Shown in pieces: positions 45,018 to 59,730 of a stretch of DNA of 64,000 nt. Each line of letters opens with the position of its first letter. The stretch's first letter is position 1. The position numbers and the translations under genes are program-made. The stretch is from NCBI GenBank assembly GCA_002104945.1, contig MCFH01000039.1:296501-360500 (forward strand). Reading direction: 5' to 3'. Below the pieces are notes generated by a model. That model was not told the origin of the DNA. It saw only the letters and a program-made list of their open reading frames with translations, and searched no databases. Origin of the DNA: Piromyces finnis (taxonomy: Eukaryota; Neocallimastigomycota; Neocallimastigomycetes; Neocallimastigales; Neocallimastigaceae).

Positions 45018-45041
45018 TTTATGGGAGAAGGACAACTCCCA
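45008..45041 (+). promoter_or_regulatory. Element C -1 ribosomal frameshift site
   Basis: The gag frame ends AAT TTA AAC TAG. The heptamer T TTA AAC (45008-45014) is a canonical -1 slippery site. A 7-nt spacer is followed by TGGGAG (45022-45027) pairing with CTCCCA (45036-45041), loop 8 nt. The -1 frame is open from 45008 into pol, so pol needs no own start codon. Confidence 0.88.
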
Positions 45042-45100
45042 GTAATCAAACCAAGTTTGGCAATTCTTTTGATTCAAATGATGAAATAAATGAAAATATT

Positions 45101-45241
45101 ATGTATGTTCATAATAATAATAATGAACTAAATGGGAATAATTATTTCTATGATAGTCATAATGTTAATTTTAACAACAATCCTAATACTAATTTTATTT
45201 ATAATGATACTAATAATAATAATAATAACAATTCTTATGAT

Positions 45242-45310
<69 letters not shown>

Positions 45311-48300
45311 TCTTATGATATTAATAATAATAATAATTATATATATGACAATAATACTTATGTTTATGATATTAAACACAATGATAATAATTATGATATT
45401 AGTGATAATAAGGATAACTATATATATAATGAAAATAACTATGATGTTTATGCTACTAACTATAATAATCATGATGATAATAATAATAATAAAGACTTTA
45501 ACATAAATTGTGAAAATATTTATAATAATATCAACGAATATAAATGTAACAATATTAATAATATTAATAAAGACAATGATAAGTACATGGAAAACAACAA
45601 TAATGTTTATGAGAAAGATTATGGAATATTAAATAATTCTTGTGGGTGTGATAGAAGTTGTACATCTAATAATAATAATATGATAAGAAATTGTAAGACA
45701 TTAAATATAAAAGAACAATATTATAATAGACAACAAGAAAATAAGAATGAGTACTGCCATATAGGTGAAGATAATGAAGTGGTAGCTGTTACTCAGAAGA
45801 ATGAAAAATTAAATAAGTCTAAAAGGTTAACACCATTTAAAGATACCGAAAGAAAATTAAAAGAAAACCCTATTCCTTTTAGCACACCTGCTTTAAAATT
45901 AGCTAAACGGAAAATGAACAATAATAAAACTAATAAAAGCGTAGCTATGGATGAAGATACCACATTAGAGGAAATTATTGAAACCAATACTATGAATGAA
46001 AATAAAAGTCCAGATAATAATCCAAAGAAGGAAAAACAGGTATCATTTTCTGAAGATGTGAAATCAATTAAAGAATCAGAAATAATAGTTTTAGATGATA
46101 ATATTACCAAAGGAAATAACAAAAGTGATAAAGTCTTAGAAACCACTAATGATACTAGTAAAACAAATAAATTAAATTACTTAGATTTGTCTGTTATAAA
46201 TAAACCCAATATTTCAAATGCAAAAAAATTAAGTAAACAAGAAAAATTAAATGAAATAAAGAATAATTTAAATGATAGTATAAAAGAAATCCAATCTCTG
46301 AGCAAAACTAGTAATCCAAAATTAGAAAAACATATTAAAATAATGGAATTAATTGATGATTTCAAAATCAATGATTTAATAAAAGATGTTGCCTCTACTG
46401 ATGTAGTAACAAAGTTAGGTTATCTTTTAGATTTATTTCCGAAATTTAGATCCGAATTTATTAAAGCTTTGAAATTAAAAGAAATTGATAAGAAATCTCT
46501 AATAAATGTTATGACTGTTATTGGAAGTCATAAAGTCATTAAGGTTAATGGATTTATAGAAAATCGACCATCGGAAATATTCTTAGATTCTTGTGCTAGT
46601 GTAAACCTAATTACTACTGCTGCACTAAAGAAATTCAATATCAAGAAATTACCAGTTGGTAGAGTATCTGAAAAAATATTTCAAGTGTACTCAAATAGTT
46701 CTATTGATTCAAATATCTATGAACTTAAGATTACAATTGGAAATCACACATTTACAGATCACTTTAGAGAGGTAGAAAAAGATGATATCTTTGATGTACT
46801 TGTTGGAATTGCTACATTGAAAAGAAATAATTTTATTTTAAATTTAGTTGACGATTCTTTATTACATGTTAATAATAATAATGAATGTATTAAATTAACA
46901 CATTTACTCTATGATGTAAATTTTAATAATTCAAATAATATTAATAAAGATGATGATAAAAACTATATAGAGTACGAGTTGAGTAAATTTAATAGTGTGT
47001 GTTCTAATAATAATGCTCCTGATAAAATTTCCAATTTAAGAGTTTCTGATTTTATAAATAACTGTGAAAGTAATATATCTTATGTTCCTAATAATATTAC
47101 TACTAAAAATAGTTATAAATCTGATGATAATGCTTTATTTAAAAATTCCTGTTCTAGTCCACTTCCTGTTTTTATATCAATTGTCAAAGAAGATATCTCT
47201 TCTAATATTTCTAATAATAATGGTAGTGATAAGAAGCAGCTTATTATAAATGATATAATAAATGAAATACCTATTGATAGTAGAAATAATATAAAGCAAC
47301 TATTTTCTGAGTATAGAGATGTAGTGGCAATAAAGACAGATGATTTAGGTCATTCTAAATTAATGCCACATAGAATAAATTTAGTTCCTGGAACCCAACC
47401 TATTAAACAACATGCATATAGATTATCTAAAGTGCAAGCTGATGCATTAAAAAATGAATTAATTAAGCTTATTGATAATAAATTGATTGTTCCTTCTAGT
47501 TCGTCATGGTCATCCCCAGTAGTCTTAGTACCTAAGAAGAATAATCAAATAAGAATGTGTGTTGACTATAGAAAGGTAAATAATTGTACTATAAAAGATG
47601 CATATGCACTTCCCTTGATTGATGATATTTTATACTATGTGGGTAATGCTACTATTTTATCTACTATTGATTTGTTTTCGGGTTATCATCAAATACCTAT
47701 GCATCCTGATGATAGAGACATAACTTGCTTCACTACCATATATGGAAATTTTAATTTCCAAGTTATGCCTTTTGGACTTTGTAATGCACCGGCCACTTTT
47801 CAACGTGAAATGAATCGTATATTTTTTGATTTAATTGGTGTATGTGTATTTGTTTATATAGATGACCTTGTTATTTATTCTAATTCATTGGAGCAACATT
47901 ATGAAGACATCAAAAAGGTTTTTAAAATTTTACATAATAACGGTTTAAAAATTAATGTAGAGAAATGTCATTTTTTTAAAGAAGAAGTGGAACTACTTGG
48001 TCACACTCTTTCTACTAAAGGTATTAAACCTATTGATTCTAAAGTTCAAGTTATTATTAATTGGCTACCGCCTAAAAATATTAAACAATTACGTTCGTTT
48101 TTAGGTGCTATTGGTTATTATAGAAAGTTCATTTCTAACTTTGCTCAAGTAGCCAAACCTTTATATGATCTAACAAAAAAGAATGTTACATTTGAATGGA
48201 ATGATATTTCTAATAATGCTTTTGATACTCTAAAAAATAAATTAGCTATCGCACCTATTCTTACTCCTCCAGATTTCAATAAACAATTTATAATACGTAC

Positions 48301-48679
48301 TGATGCATCTAAATCAGGAATAGGTGGTGTACTTATTCAATTAGATAATGACGGCTTTGAAAAACCTCTCTATTTTGAAAGTAGAACATTATCTAATTCA
48401 GAATTAAATTATAGTATTACTGAACTTGAAGGATTAGCTGCTTTTTACTGTGTGTGTAAATTCAAACCATTTATAACTGGCAACAATCTTGAAACATTGT
48501 TGTATACTGATCATAAACCTTTGGTCTATATTTTTAATAGTAAAGAACCCTCATCAAGTCGTCATGTTAAATGGATAACAGAGTTCAGCATTTTGAAGGT
48601 TAAAGTCTTATATGAAGAGGGGAGGAAGAATGTTATAGCTGATGCTTTATCAAGACTTCAAAGTAAATCAGGAAATGAA

Positions 48680-48731
<52 letters not shown>

Positions 48732-50335
48732 TAAATGAAAAATATGATAGCAGAAAAATCAATAATATAAAGGATATAATGGAAGAAAATATAATTAAAA
48801 ATAAGAAAGAAGAATGTTCATTATTTATAAATGATAATACAGCAAATAATAATAATATAAATAATGATTTATTTAATAATACTAATATTCCAGATAATAA
48901 ACTTGGAAAAAATTATGTTAATAATTATAATATTAATTATGATAAAAATAACAAACTGAATGATATGATATTAATTGGAAATTATAATGAAAATTGTAAA
49001 ACAGATTTTGATTATATAAATAATGGAAATGATAATAATATAGAAAGTGATAATAATAGTGATATTTGTAAAGACAATAATAATGTTATGATAAATATTA
49101 ATGAGAATAACAACAAAAGAAATATGAATGATAATTATCTATATTCAAATACGAATAATAATAGAAATATGCTAAACAATTTTATTGAAGATTTTATAAC
49201 TAAAAGATTTGTATACATTGATGGAGTTCAATATTATAAACAAAATGATTTATTAAGAAAAGTTATTACAAATAGTGATGAAAAATGGAAACTAATTAAT
49301 GAAGCTCACTCTATTGGTCATGAAGGAACATACAAGACATATCACAGACTAAGAAGAGATTATTTTTGGAAAGGTATGACAAAGGATATTAAATTATTTA
49401 TTAAATGTTGTCATAAATGTCAAACACGTAAACCGCAACCAACTAATATGTATCCGGAAGATTTAGCAACTCCTCCAGGTTTACCATTTAGTAGAGTTGG
49501 TTTAGATTTAATAGGTCCGTTATATACCACTGCTAGAGGAAATAAATATATAATCGTATTGGTAGATTATTTAACCAAATGGGTAGAAGCAGAACCTTTA
49601 ATGAAAACGGAATCTGAGGATGTAATAAGATTCCTTACTAATGTATTTTCAAGACATGGTATACCAGAAGTATTAATTACAGATAATGGACCACAATTCA
49701 TATCTGATAAAACAAAAGCTTTTCTAGATTTACATGATGTATATGTTCATTATATTAATACCTATCATCCAGCCTCAAATGGAGAAGTTGAAAATAGAAA
49801 TAGAGAAATATCAAAATACTTACGATTATTAGGAAAGAAAAATAAAGATTGGGATGAAACACTACCTAGTGCATTATGGGCCCTTAGAACTGCAAAAAAC
49901 GAAGTTACAAAATTTAGTAGTTTTGAACTCCTATACGGAAGAAGAGACCTCCAACCATTTGAACTTAGTATCAATGTTGATAAAAGGTTAAAAGAAGAAA
50001 ATGAAGAAGAATATTATATTAGGAAATTTATAAATCATAACCAATGGATTAAAGAAGCAATAAATAATATTGAAACAGCTAATGAGCTATGGAAAGATAG
50101 AAGAAGACAAATCAAAAGACTACGTAGTGAATTTAAGCCTGGTGATTTAGTTCTAATTAGAAATTTTAATAGAAAAAAATTAGATCCTTATTATCTTGGA
50201 CCTCTAAAAATTGTAAAACAACAACTTAATACTGTAACAGTATGCGATCCAATTACAAATGATATTGCAGAAAGAAATATTCATTTAAAGAATGTAATTC
50301 CCTATATTAGTAGTTTTATTGAAATGAAACATTAA
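45101..50335 (+). CDS. Element C Pol: protease, reverse transcriptase, RNase H, integrase
   Basis: Listed from the first ATG; translation probably enters by frameshift at 45008. Residues 1-400 are Asn-rich and then charged. Retropepsin-like FLDSCASVN lies near 495. RT spans about 770-950 (MCVDYRKVN, TIDLFSGYH, MPFGLCNAPATF, YIDD near 919). RNase H is near 1066 (RTDASKSGIGG, YTDHKPL). About 170 Asn-rich residues with a long poly-Asn run separate RNase H from integrase. Integrase has an H2C2 finger (HSIGHEG to CCHKC, about 1403-1437) and the catalytic D (GLDLIGPL, 1467), D (TDNGPQF, 1527) and E (NGEVENRNRE, 1561). It ends with a GPF/Y-like module (YYLGPLKIV) and no chromodomain. The Gag-Pol product copies RNA and integrates DNA, here apparently at Pol III start sites. 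Confidence 0.92.
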
Positions 50336-50373
50336 TGAAAAATACGACGACTTCAAGGGACGAAGTCTTATTT

Positions 50374-50388
50374 AAAGTGGGGGCCTCC
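50374..50388 (+). other. Element C polypurine tract region
   Basis: AAAGTGGGGGCCTCC abuts the 3' LTR. The purine part is AAAGTGGGGG; five pyrimidine-rich bases separate it from the TG, so the exact priming end is uncertain. Confidence 0.6.
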
Positions 50389-51151
50389 TGATACAAGATG
50401 CATAGAAAAATATAATATTTTAAATATTTTATGAATAATATCTAATCCTTTTATAAATTGTATATCAATTACTAATGATAATAATAATTAAACTATATTA
50501 GTATAGATTATTATGACGCAAATGTTACACATACATTAGAATAATTAGTTACACAAGAAAGGAAAAGATATAAAAGAGAGTGTTAAAGCAGAAGATATCA
50601 AGAGAGAGAACTTTTCATTTATAAATAATTTTTGATATTTTAGTTTTAAGTATTAGTTTTATTTTATTTTATTTTTATATTAATAGTTTTAGTTTAAGTT
50701 AGTTTTAGGTTAATAATTACGTATTTAGTATTTATTATATTTCCTTCAATTTAAATATTAGTTATAAAAGAAAAGAATATTTATTGTTTATTTTTACTAT
50801 TTCAGAAAAGTTATATTTTATCATTAATAATACTTTCATCATCAACATATTTTTATATTTACACATTATATTTAACTATTTATATTTATTCAATAATAAC
50901 TTTCGATCCTATTAGTATTGAATGTTATTAATGTTATAATCATAATAATAATAATAATTAAATAAAGAATCTTTAAACCAAAATCTATTTAATTATATTA
51001 TTATAAAATTTATTATTTTTATTATTTATTTTTATTATTATAAAATAGAAATAAATACAATATTAACTAATATATTATTCATATATCATTCCCTATTGCT
51101 AACGTTCATAATTATATTTTATTTATGGTGTTTTTGAAATATATTGCATCA
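50389..51151 (+). repeat. Element C 3' LTR
   Basis: 763 bp, near-identical to 42542-43301 with one extra ATC and about three substitutions. Confidence 0.93.
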
Positions 51152-51155
51152 CTTT
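51152..51155. repeat. CTTT target duplication, copy 3 of 3
   Basis: Right-hand CTTT after element C. The following GATAAATAATG is the original flank that once continued upstream of tRNA-Thr. Confidence 0.8.
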
Positions 51156-51971
51156 GATAAATAATGAAATTAATAAATATAAAATTATTATTATACCTGA
51201 TTTTTAAGTTAACCCTAAAAGTAACTTAAAACAAGTTATAGTTTAATTAAGTACTTTACCAAAATTCTTAAATAAAATTAATCCTAAACACTGCATATGT
51301 TTTGATTATTGAAAGAAAATAATAAACTTTAATTAATCGAGATCAAAATATATAACTTTTGTTAAATTAATTGTTAAATTAAATGTTTAATAACTTCGTT
51401 AGTAAATTACACTTTAAAAGTAAACAAATATAATAATTCATGTTATAAAATAATATAATTAAACACTTTTATTAAAATACTAAAAATAATTATTACTTTA
51501 ATTAATTGTAAAATAAACAACTTTTTATATTCTTTAACTTTTAATTATTTCTTTTATTGTTATTTCTAATTACTTTTATTACTTTTATTGTAAATAGTTA
51601 TTAATTTTATTGTTTTAATGTAAATAGTTTAAATTTAAAAGAAAATATAAATACATGTAAATATTCTTATTTTAATCATTATTATTATTATTAATAAAGA
51701 AATATTATATAGTTAGATTAATATTTTATAATTTTAATAATCACTTTTATACTTAAATAAATAAAAATTTTAAATATTTAAATATTTGAAAAACAAGTGT
51801 TTCTAATAAAACCATTTAGTGTTTTAACAAAACAATTTTATTAATTTTTATAAAAACGATTTTAAATCTTAATCAATATAACTTATATAGTTATAACAAA
51901 AGATATAATATAATAATCACTTTTTGAAGTAAAATTCAAAATTAAGATTATTATCAAATTATATCATCTTT
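51156..51971. other. AT-rich flank between retrotransposons
   Basis: Ordinary intergenic DNA without open frames. It is the pre-insertion neighbourhood of tRNA-Thr on one side and of the solo LTR on the other. Confidence 0.5.
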
Positions 51972-53594
51972 TGATAACGGATTGGTAGTTATATTATAAC
52001 TTTTTAACTACTTCTTCTGTTATCTTATATTGTTTTATCTCGACAGCTATTGTACGAGCTTTAACAATATCTACTAGTTTTATTAATTTATTTTAAGTTA
52101 TTTTATAGTTTTAATAGTTTTATTATTTTAATAATATTTATATAGAATAATAACACCAGATTTATTCTATAAAATATTATTTATTATTAACACAATAATT
52201 ACAAATTAGACAAGTTTAATTTCGTTTTTATATTTTCTTTTATTTATTGTTCTTACGCTCTTTTTAACAATAATTTTTATTATATAAAAACTTATTTTTG
52301 TCTTTTAAATATTATTATGTATTCACTAATTAATTATATTAACTATTATTAAAATTTAACTTATTATTAGTAATCTAAGTCTTCTCATTTTCTACTAAAA
52401 AATATTATTATTCTTTATAATAAAAATTATTTTTATAATTTAACCCAATCAAATATATAAATTTATAAAATATTTGATTTTATGTAAATTATATTTTTAT
52501 AATAAACTATATAAAATTATTTAATAATTATTTTATAATAAAATTTTGTTAAGTTTTTGGATTTGGTTATGCGGCCAGGTCAGAATGTTATCAATTATAT
52601 AGTAAATATGTTTTTTAAGAAATTAAATTTAAATATAAAATAACCCTTTAAACCTCCAAATGAGAAATTAATATTTATTCTTTAGAATAACTTTTTTATA
52701 AAATTTTATTTATTTATTAATAATAATATAAATGATAATATATTTAATAACTATATAATTAAGATTATAACTATAATCTTTACAAAGAATTAAAATCGAA
52801 TTCAATTCATTCTATTTTATATTCTTTGTTCAAATTATTAAATTGATAAAAATAAAGTATTACATGTAATATGTTAATAATATAATAAGATTGTTTGTTT
52901 GTTTGTTTGTTTGTTTTGTCATGACATAAAATAAAATAAACATATGATTAATCATTTAAACACTTGATCCATTAACCTATTTTATAATAATTAAAATTAT
53001 TTAATTTATAAATGTTAACCGTTACACCTAAATGGTTTAGTTCTATTTTTAGTAACAGTCACTATCATTAATTAAATTAATATAATTAGAATTTCTATTG
53101 ATATCTTTTTAATTTTCGTCAAGTCATAAGAAATGTCTATGATCCATACTTGATATCATATTAATTTTAATTTACTTATTAAAATCTTCGAATGATCATA
53201 TCTTCCTTAAATGACCTGTTAGAAGGACCGCGATTGTACCAAAATGTAGCTTTTTCCTTAAGCTTTCTAATAAACCTGGTTTCATAACCGTAGCACTTAC
53301 AGCCGTAGCGATCGTTTTTGGCGAGTTACACCTTGTTTCGTGTTTGTTTATTTTTGGTTAAGGGTTATAGTGTATTGATATTAAATTTTTTGAAATCATA
53401 ACCCTTTCACTGAACCAAAATTTAAAAGGTGACTTTTAAAGGTGTTTTAAAATAATTATTGGGATTATTTAATTCTAATTATTATGTTTAATTAATTATA
53501 GATATTATCTGAATTTGTTTTAAATCCAGTTAATATCTTCACAAATTTTCTACTAATATCAAATGTATAATATATTTATAATTATTATTTATCA
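51972..53594 (-). repeat. Solo LTR of the element A family, interrupted
   Basis: 51972-52546 and 53544-53594 together reproduce the 622-bp element A LTR with several substitutions and small indels, so it is older than element A. No internal region follows. It is split by another LTR (52547-53543). Its right end lies 13 bp upstream of tRNA-Ile. A matching 4-bp target duplication is not visible (CTTT on the left, TTTG on the right). Confidence 0.88.
52547..53543. repeat. Nested solo LTR of a fourth family (about 1 kb)
   Basis: A 997-bp insert starting TGTTAAGTTTTTGG and ending ATATCTTCACA, flanked by AATTT duplications (52542-52546 and 53544-53548). TG...CA ends and a 5-bp duplication fit a solo LTR. 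It contains a (GTTT)n run near 52890-52916 and a less AT-rich part near 53210-53340. It has no coding capacity. No other copy is in the window, so orientation and family are unknown. Confidence 0.65.
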
Positions 53595-53607
53595 TTTGAT
53601 TTAATAA

Positions 53608-53700
53608 GCTCGTGTAGCCTAGAGGTTTAAGGCGTCGTGCTTATAAGGGTGATCCTCTTATGCAACGCGAAGATCGCGGGTTCGACCCCCGCCATGAGCA
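53608..53700 (+). tRNA. tRNA-Ile (anticodon UAU) with 19-nt intron
   Basis: Acceptor GCTCGTG pairs with CATGAGC, with A as discriminator. The anticodon stem TCGTG/CGCGA holds loop CT-TAT-A, an intron (53646-53664, after position 37), then A. The T arm is GCGGG TTCGACC CCCGC. The anticodon TAT is at 53642-53644. Eukaryotic tRNA-Ile(UAU) genes commonly carry an intron at this position. A solo LTR ends 13 bp upstream. Confidence 0.93.
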
Positions 53701-53794
53701 AATGAAATTTTTATAAATTAAAATTATTATTATTTTTTTTTACTTTTATAAAGTGTAAAAAAAATTTAAAATTATAATTTTTTCTTTTTCTTTT

Positions 53795-53827
<33 letters not shown>

Positions 53828-54944
53828 AATTTCTATTTTATTATTATTAGTTTAATAATCAGTTTCTATAAATTCTTTATTTATTGTTTCTCATTAAAAT
53901 GCGAGTCATTTATAAACAACAATAAATATGGAATATAATTTATTGTTGTTTATAAATACCATTTGTGTGTCCAATTATAGAAAAAACAAGAAACTAATAC
54001 TTTTAGAATTATAACACATGAATTTGACGATTTATTAAAAAAGAAAAAAGAGAGGTTTTATATAAGGATTGAAAATAAATATTATATATATATTGGGATA
54101 ATAGTAAACTTAATACTATTATTAGTTTCTACTCCATTTAAGAAAAATGTTTCATGAAATAGTTAAAAGGAGGTATTTTCTTCAGAGGATAATGAACTTA
54201 AGAATACGTGATTAAAATATCTGAAAATATTACAACAGTCACAATCATAATATCATAATAATAACAATGATATCAATTACTTCCGAACATAAATGCAAAA
54301 AAGTTTATTATTAATTATATATTTATTTTTATTTTATATTTAGTATTATTATCATTCTATATTTCACATAATAATATTATTTCATCATAAAATTTGAAAA
54401 TAATATTTTATAATTTGAATATATTATATATATAATATAAAATTCTAGAAATCTAAGAAATCTATTAAATATAATAATAAATATTCTAAAAGTTTTATAA
54501 ATATAAATAATATTTTTTAAAAATCACTTTTATTATAAATATAAGTATTAAAAATGATAATATTATATTATAGTATTATTATAGTATTTAGTCTAAGTTC
54601 TCTCTATAATTATAGAATATAATGTATACTTTAAATCAGATATAATATTATATAATATTATTTATCTTTTTTTAGTCCTTCCTACCTTTTTCTCCTACCT
54701 ATTACATTAATCCCTATTTATATACACTATTTAAATGAAAATATTTGTAAACATTTTTAATTTTAAATCTTAATTTTAATAGAAAATTCTTTTTTCCATA
54801 TTAGGAATTTATTAATTCTAATTTTATTAAAAACAAATTACTATGAAACAAAAATATTAATTTATATTAATTAAAATAAAAGCATAAATAGAAAGGGTAT
54901 TGACCCAAAAAAAAAAAAAAAAAACAAAACAAAGCAAGAAGGAA
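53701..54944. other. AT-rich intergenic region
   Basis: No gene seen. It contains a poly(T) tract (about 53800-53826), probable Pol III terminators after the tRNA, and a perfect inverted repeat (separate entry). Confidence 0.5.
53908..53957. repeat. Perfect 20-bp inverted repeat
   Basis: ATTTATAAACAACAATAAAT (53908-53927) is followed after 10 bp by its exact reverse complement (53938-53957). It is not inside a recognised element. Confidence 0.92.
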
Positions 54945-55566
54945 CGGAAAAAAAAATACTTGCTACAACAACTACAACAGATATTCTTTCATCCCCTCAA
55001 AATCCTATATCGATTTTTGGTGATGAATATATTTTTTAAAAAATGAAGAGAATTATCGTTTGAAAACTTGTTTATATTCTATTCGTACTTTGTTAATTAC
55101 AAATGATGAAGATGAAAATCTGTTTACTTTTAAACTTAAACTTATGAATAATATTGATGTTTTTGACAAAAACAAAAATATATTAATTAATATTCATAGC
55201 AGATTTAGTAAAGATGAAGGTTTACTATATTTAAAAGATTCATAAGAAAATCCTATAATTACAATTAAACCAAGAAAAGGATATCCAAATAGTGATATGT
55301 ACAACATTGAATATTTTAATAATTATACCAGTAAAAAAGAAATTTTATATTTACATGTTAAAAAATACAACCACTGTTTTATATTTGAAGGAGAAGAAAA
55401 CACTGGAAAACGTATAATAATTGGAGAAATTAAATCTAATAATCTTTGTTCTTTCCATACAATAATCAAAGTTGCTCCTTCTGTTGATTATTTAAGCATG
55501 ATTACTATAACTCTTGGTGCTTTTAAACCAAATGGTTTTGGTCAAGTAGAATTTATAGGATTTTAG
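54945..55566 (+). pseudogene. LOR / tubby C-terminal-like protein, decayed
   Basis: A frame reading NPISIFGDEYIF breaks at a T/A homopolymer near 55031-55043; losing one base would continue it as KNEENYRLK. The next block (55060-55245) includes LFTFKLKLMNNIDVFDKNKN and ends at an in-frame TAA. The same frame then continues to 55566 (YNIEYFNNYTSKKEILYL, FNPNG-like KPNGFGQVEFIGF). The strand pattern resembles the LURP-one-related (tubby-like) fold, but the family call is tentative. One frameshift, one stop and no clear start codon indicate a pseudogene. Confidence 0.5.
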
Positions 55567-56097
55567 GATTTTGATAATTTCATAATGTTGGACTAAAATA
55601 ATATTTAGTATTTTTTTTTTTTTTTTTTTTTTGATTCTTATATATTACTTTTTCGATAATAATGCTTTTAATATTTTATAGTTTTTTTTTTTCTTTTTCT
55701 TTTTCTTTTTTTTATTAATAGAAATAAATTAAATGTGAATTTAATATAGAAAACTTGATAGTGTAATTATAAGATTTAGAAAAGACACTCTTTGGAGGGA
55801 TCAAATTCGAGCCTCCTCCAGAGTGGTATACTTTTTCTAATTTAATATATTTAGCTACTATCATTATAATGTGATAATTGATGATAATAATTGGTGGAAT
55901 TCTTTTATTTTTCTTATTTTATTAATATATATGCCCAAAACAAATTAAAACACCAACAATACATAAACTAAATTTGTTTAAAAAGAAAATAAAAAAATTT
56001 TTTTATTATAAAAATTGCTTTTATCTTTTTATTTATTAATATTTATAAATTAAAATATAAAAGATATATATTATATATATTATCGTTAATCTTGTCG

Positions 56098-56133
<36 letters not shown>

Positions 56134-56233
56134 ATTATTATTACATATTTAAATATTACTTTTATAAATTACATAAAATAAAATTATTTTCCATAAAAAC
56201 TAGAATTATTATTTTGCTGCTTTAGTATTAAAT
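55567..56233. other. Intergenic region between LOR relic and CDC5
   Basis: Poly(T) tracts at about 55612-55631 and 56100-56129, and the likely CDC5 3' UTR (minus strand). It contains a GC-richer hairpin with tRNA-like features (separate entry). Confidence 0.5.
55757..55862 (+). other. Structured hairpin with tRNA/Pol III-like features
   Basis: CACTCT...GGAGG (55786-55798) pairs with CCTCC...AGAGTG (55815-55825 region) as a near-continuous stem of 11 bp. The loop holds CAAATTCGAGCC, close to a B box. TAGTGTAATTATAAG upstream is a loose A box, TTTTT follows at about 55831, and GATAGT/ACTATC could close the structure. It may be a decayed tRNA, a SINE head or a small RNA. I cannot decide. Confidence 0.35.
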
Positions 56234-59360
<3,127 letters not shown>

Positions 59361-59406
59361 TTTAGATTATTATTTTTAGATAAAAAAAAAAGTTTTAATT
59401 TTTTAA

Positions 59407-59645
59407 TTAATATAAATATATAAAATAAATAAATAAATAAATAATATATAAATAAATAAATAATAATAATAATAATAATAATAATATATAAATAAATAAA
59501 TAAATAAATAAATAACTAAATAAATAATAAATAAATAAATAAATGAATAAATATAAATAAATAACTAAATAAATAACTAAACAAACAAACAAACAAACAA
59601 ACAAATAAATAAATAAATAAATAACTAAACAAATAACTAAACAAA

Positions 59646-59692
<47 letters not shown>

Positions 59693-59730
59693 CTAAACAA
59701 ATAAATAAATAAATAAATAAATAAATTACA
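59407..59730. repeat. (TAAA)n and interspersed (CAAA)n simple repeat
   Basis: About 320 bp of AAAT-type tetranucleotide repeats with CAAA blocks and an (AAT)n patch. It lies just upstream of the CDC5 start codon, in the probable 5' flank. Confidence 0.95.

Larger units (their letters stand above)
42542..51151 (+). mobile_element. Element C: autonomous Ty3/Gypsy LTR retrotransposon
   Basis: An 8610-bp element with LTRs of 760 and 763 bp that differ by about three substitutions and one 3-bp indel. It has a tRNA-type PBS, gag, a -1 frameshift site, pol (protease, RT, RNase H, integrase) and a G-rich tract before the 3' LTR. CTTT flanks both ends. All frames are open, so it looks potentially active and recent. 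It has no chromodomain. Confidence 0.93.

Noticed and set aside
45128-45506. Ile-rich frames overlapping the element C pol start
   Set aside because: Other-frame readings of AAT repeats; no domain and no independent evidence.
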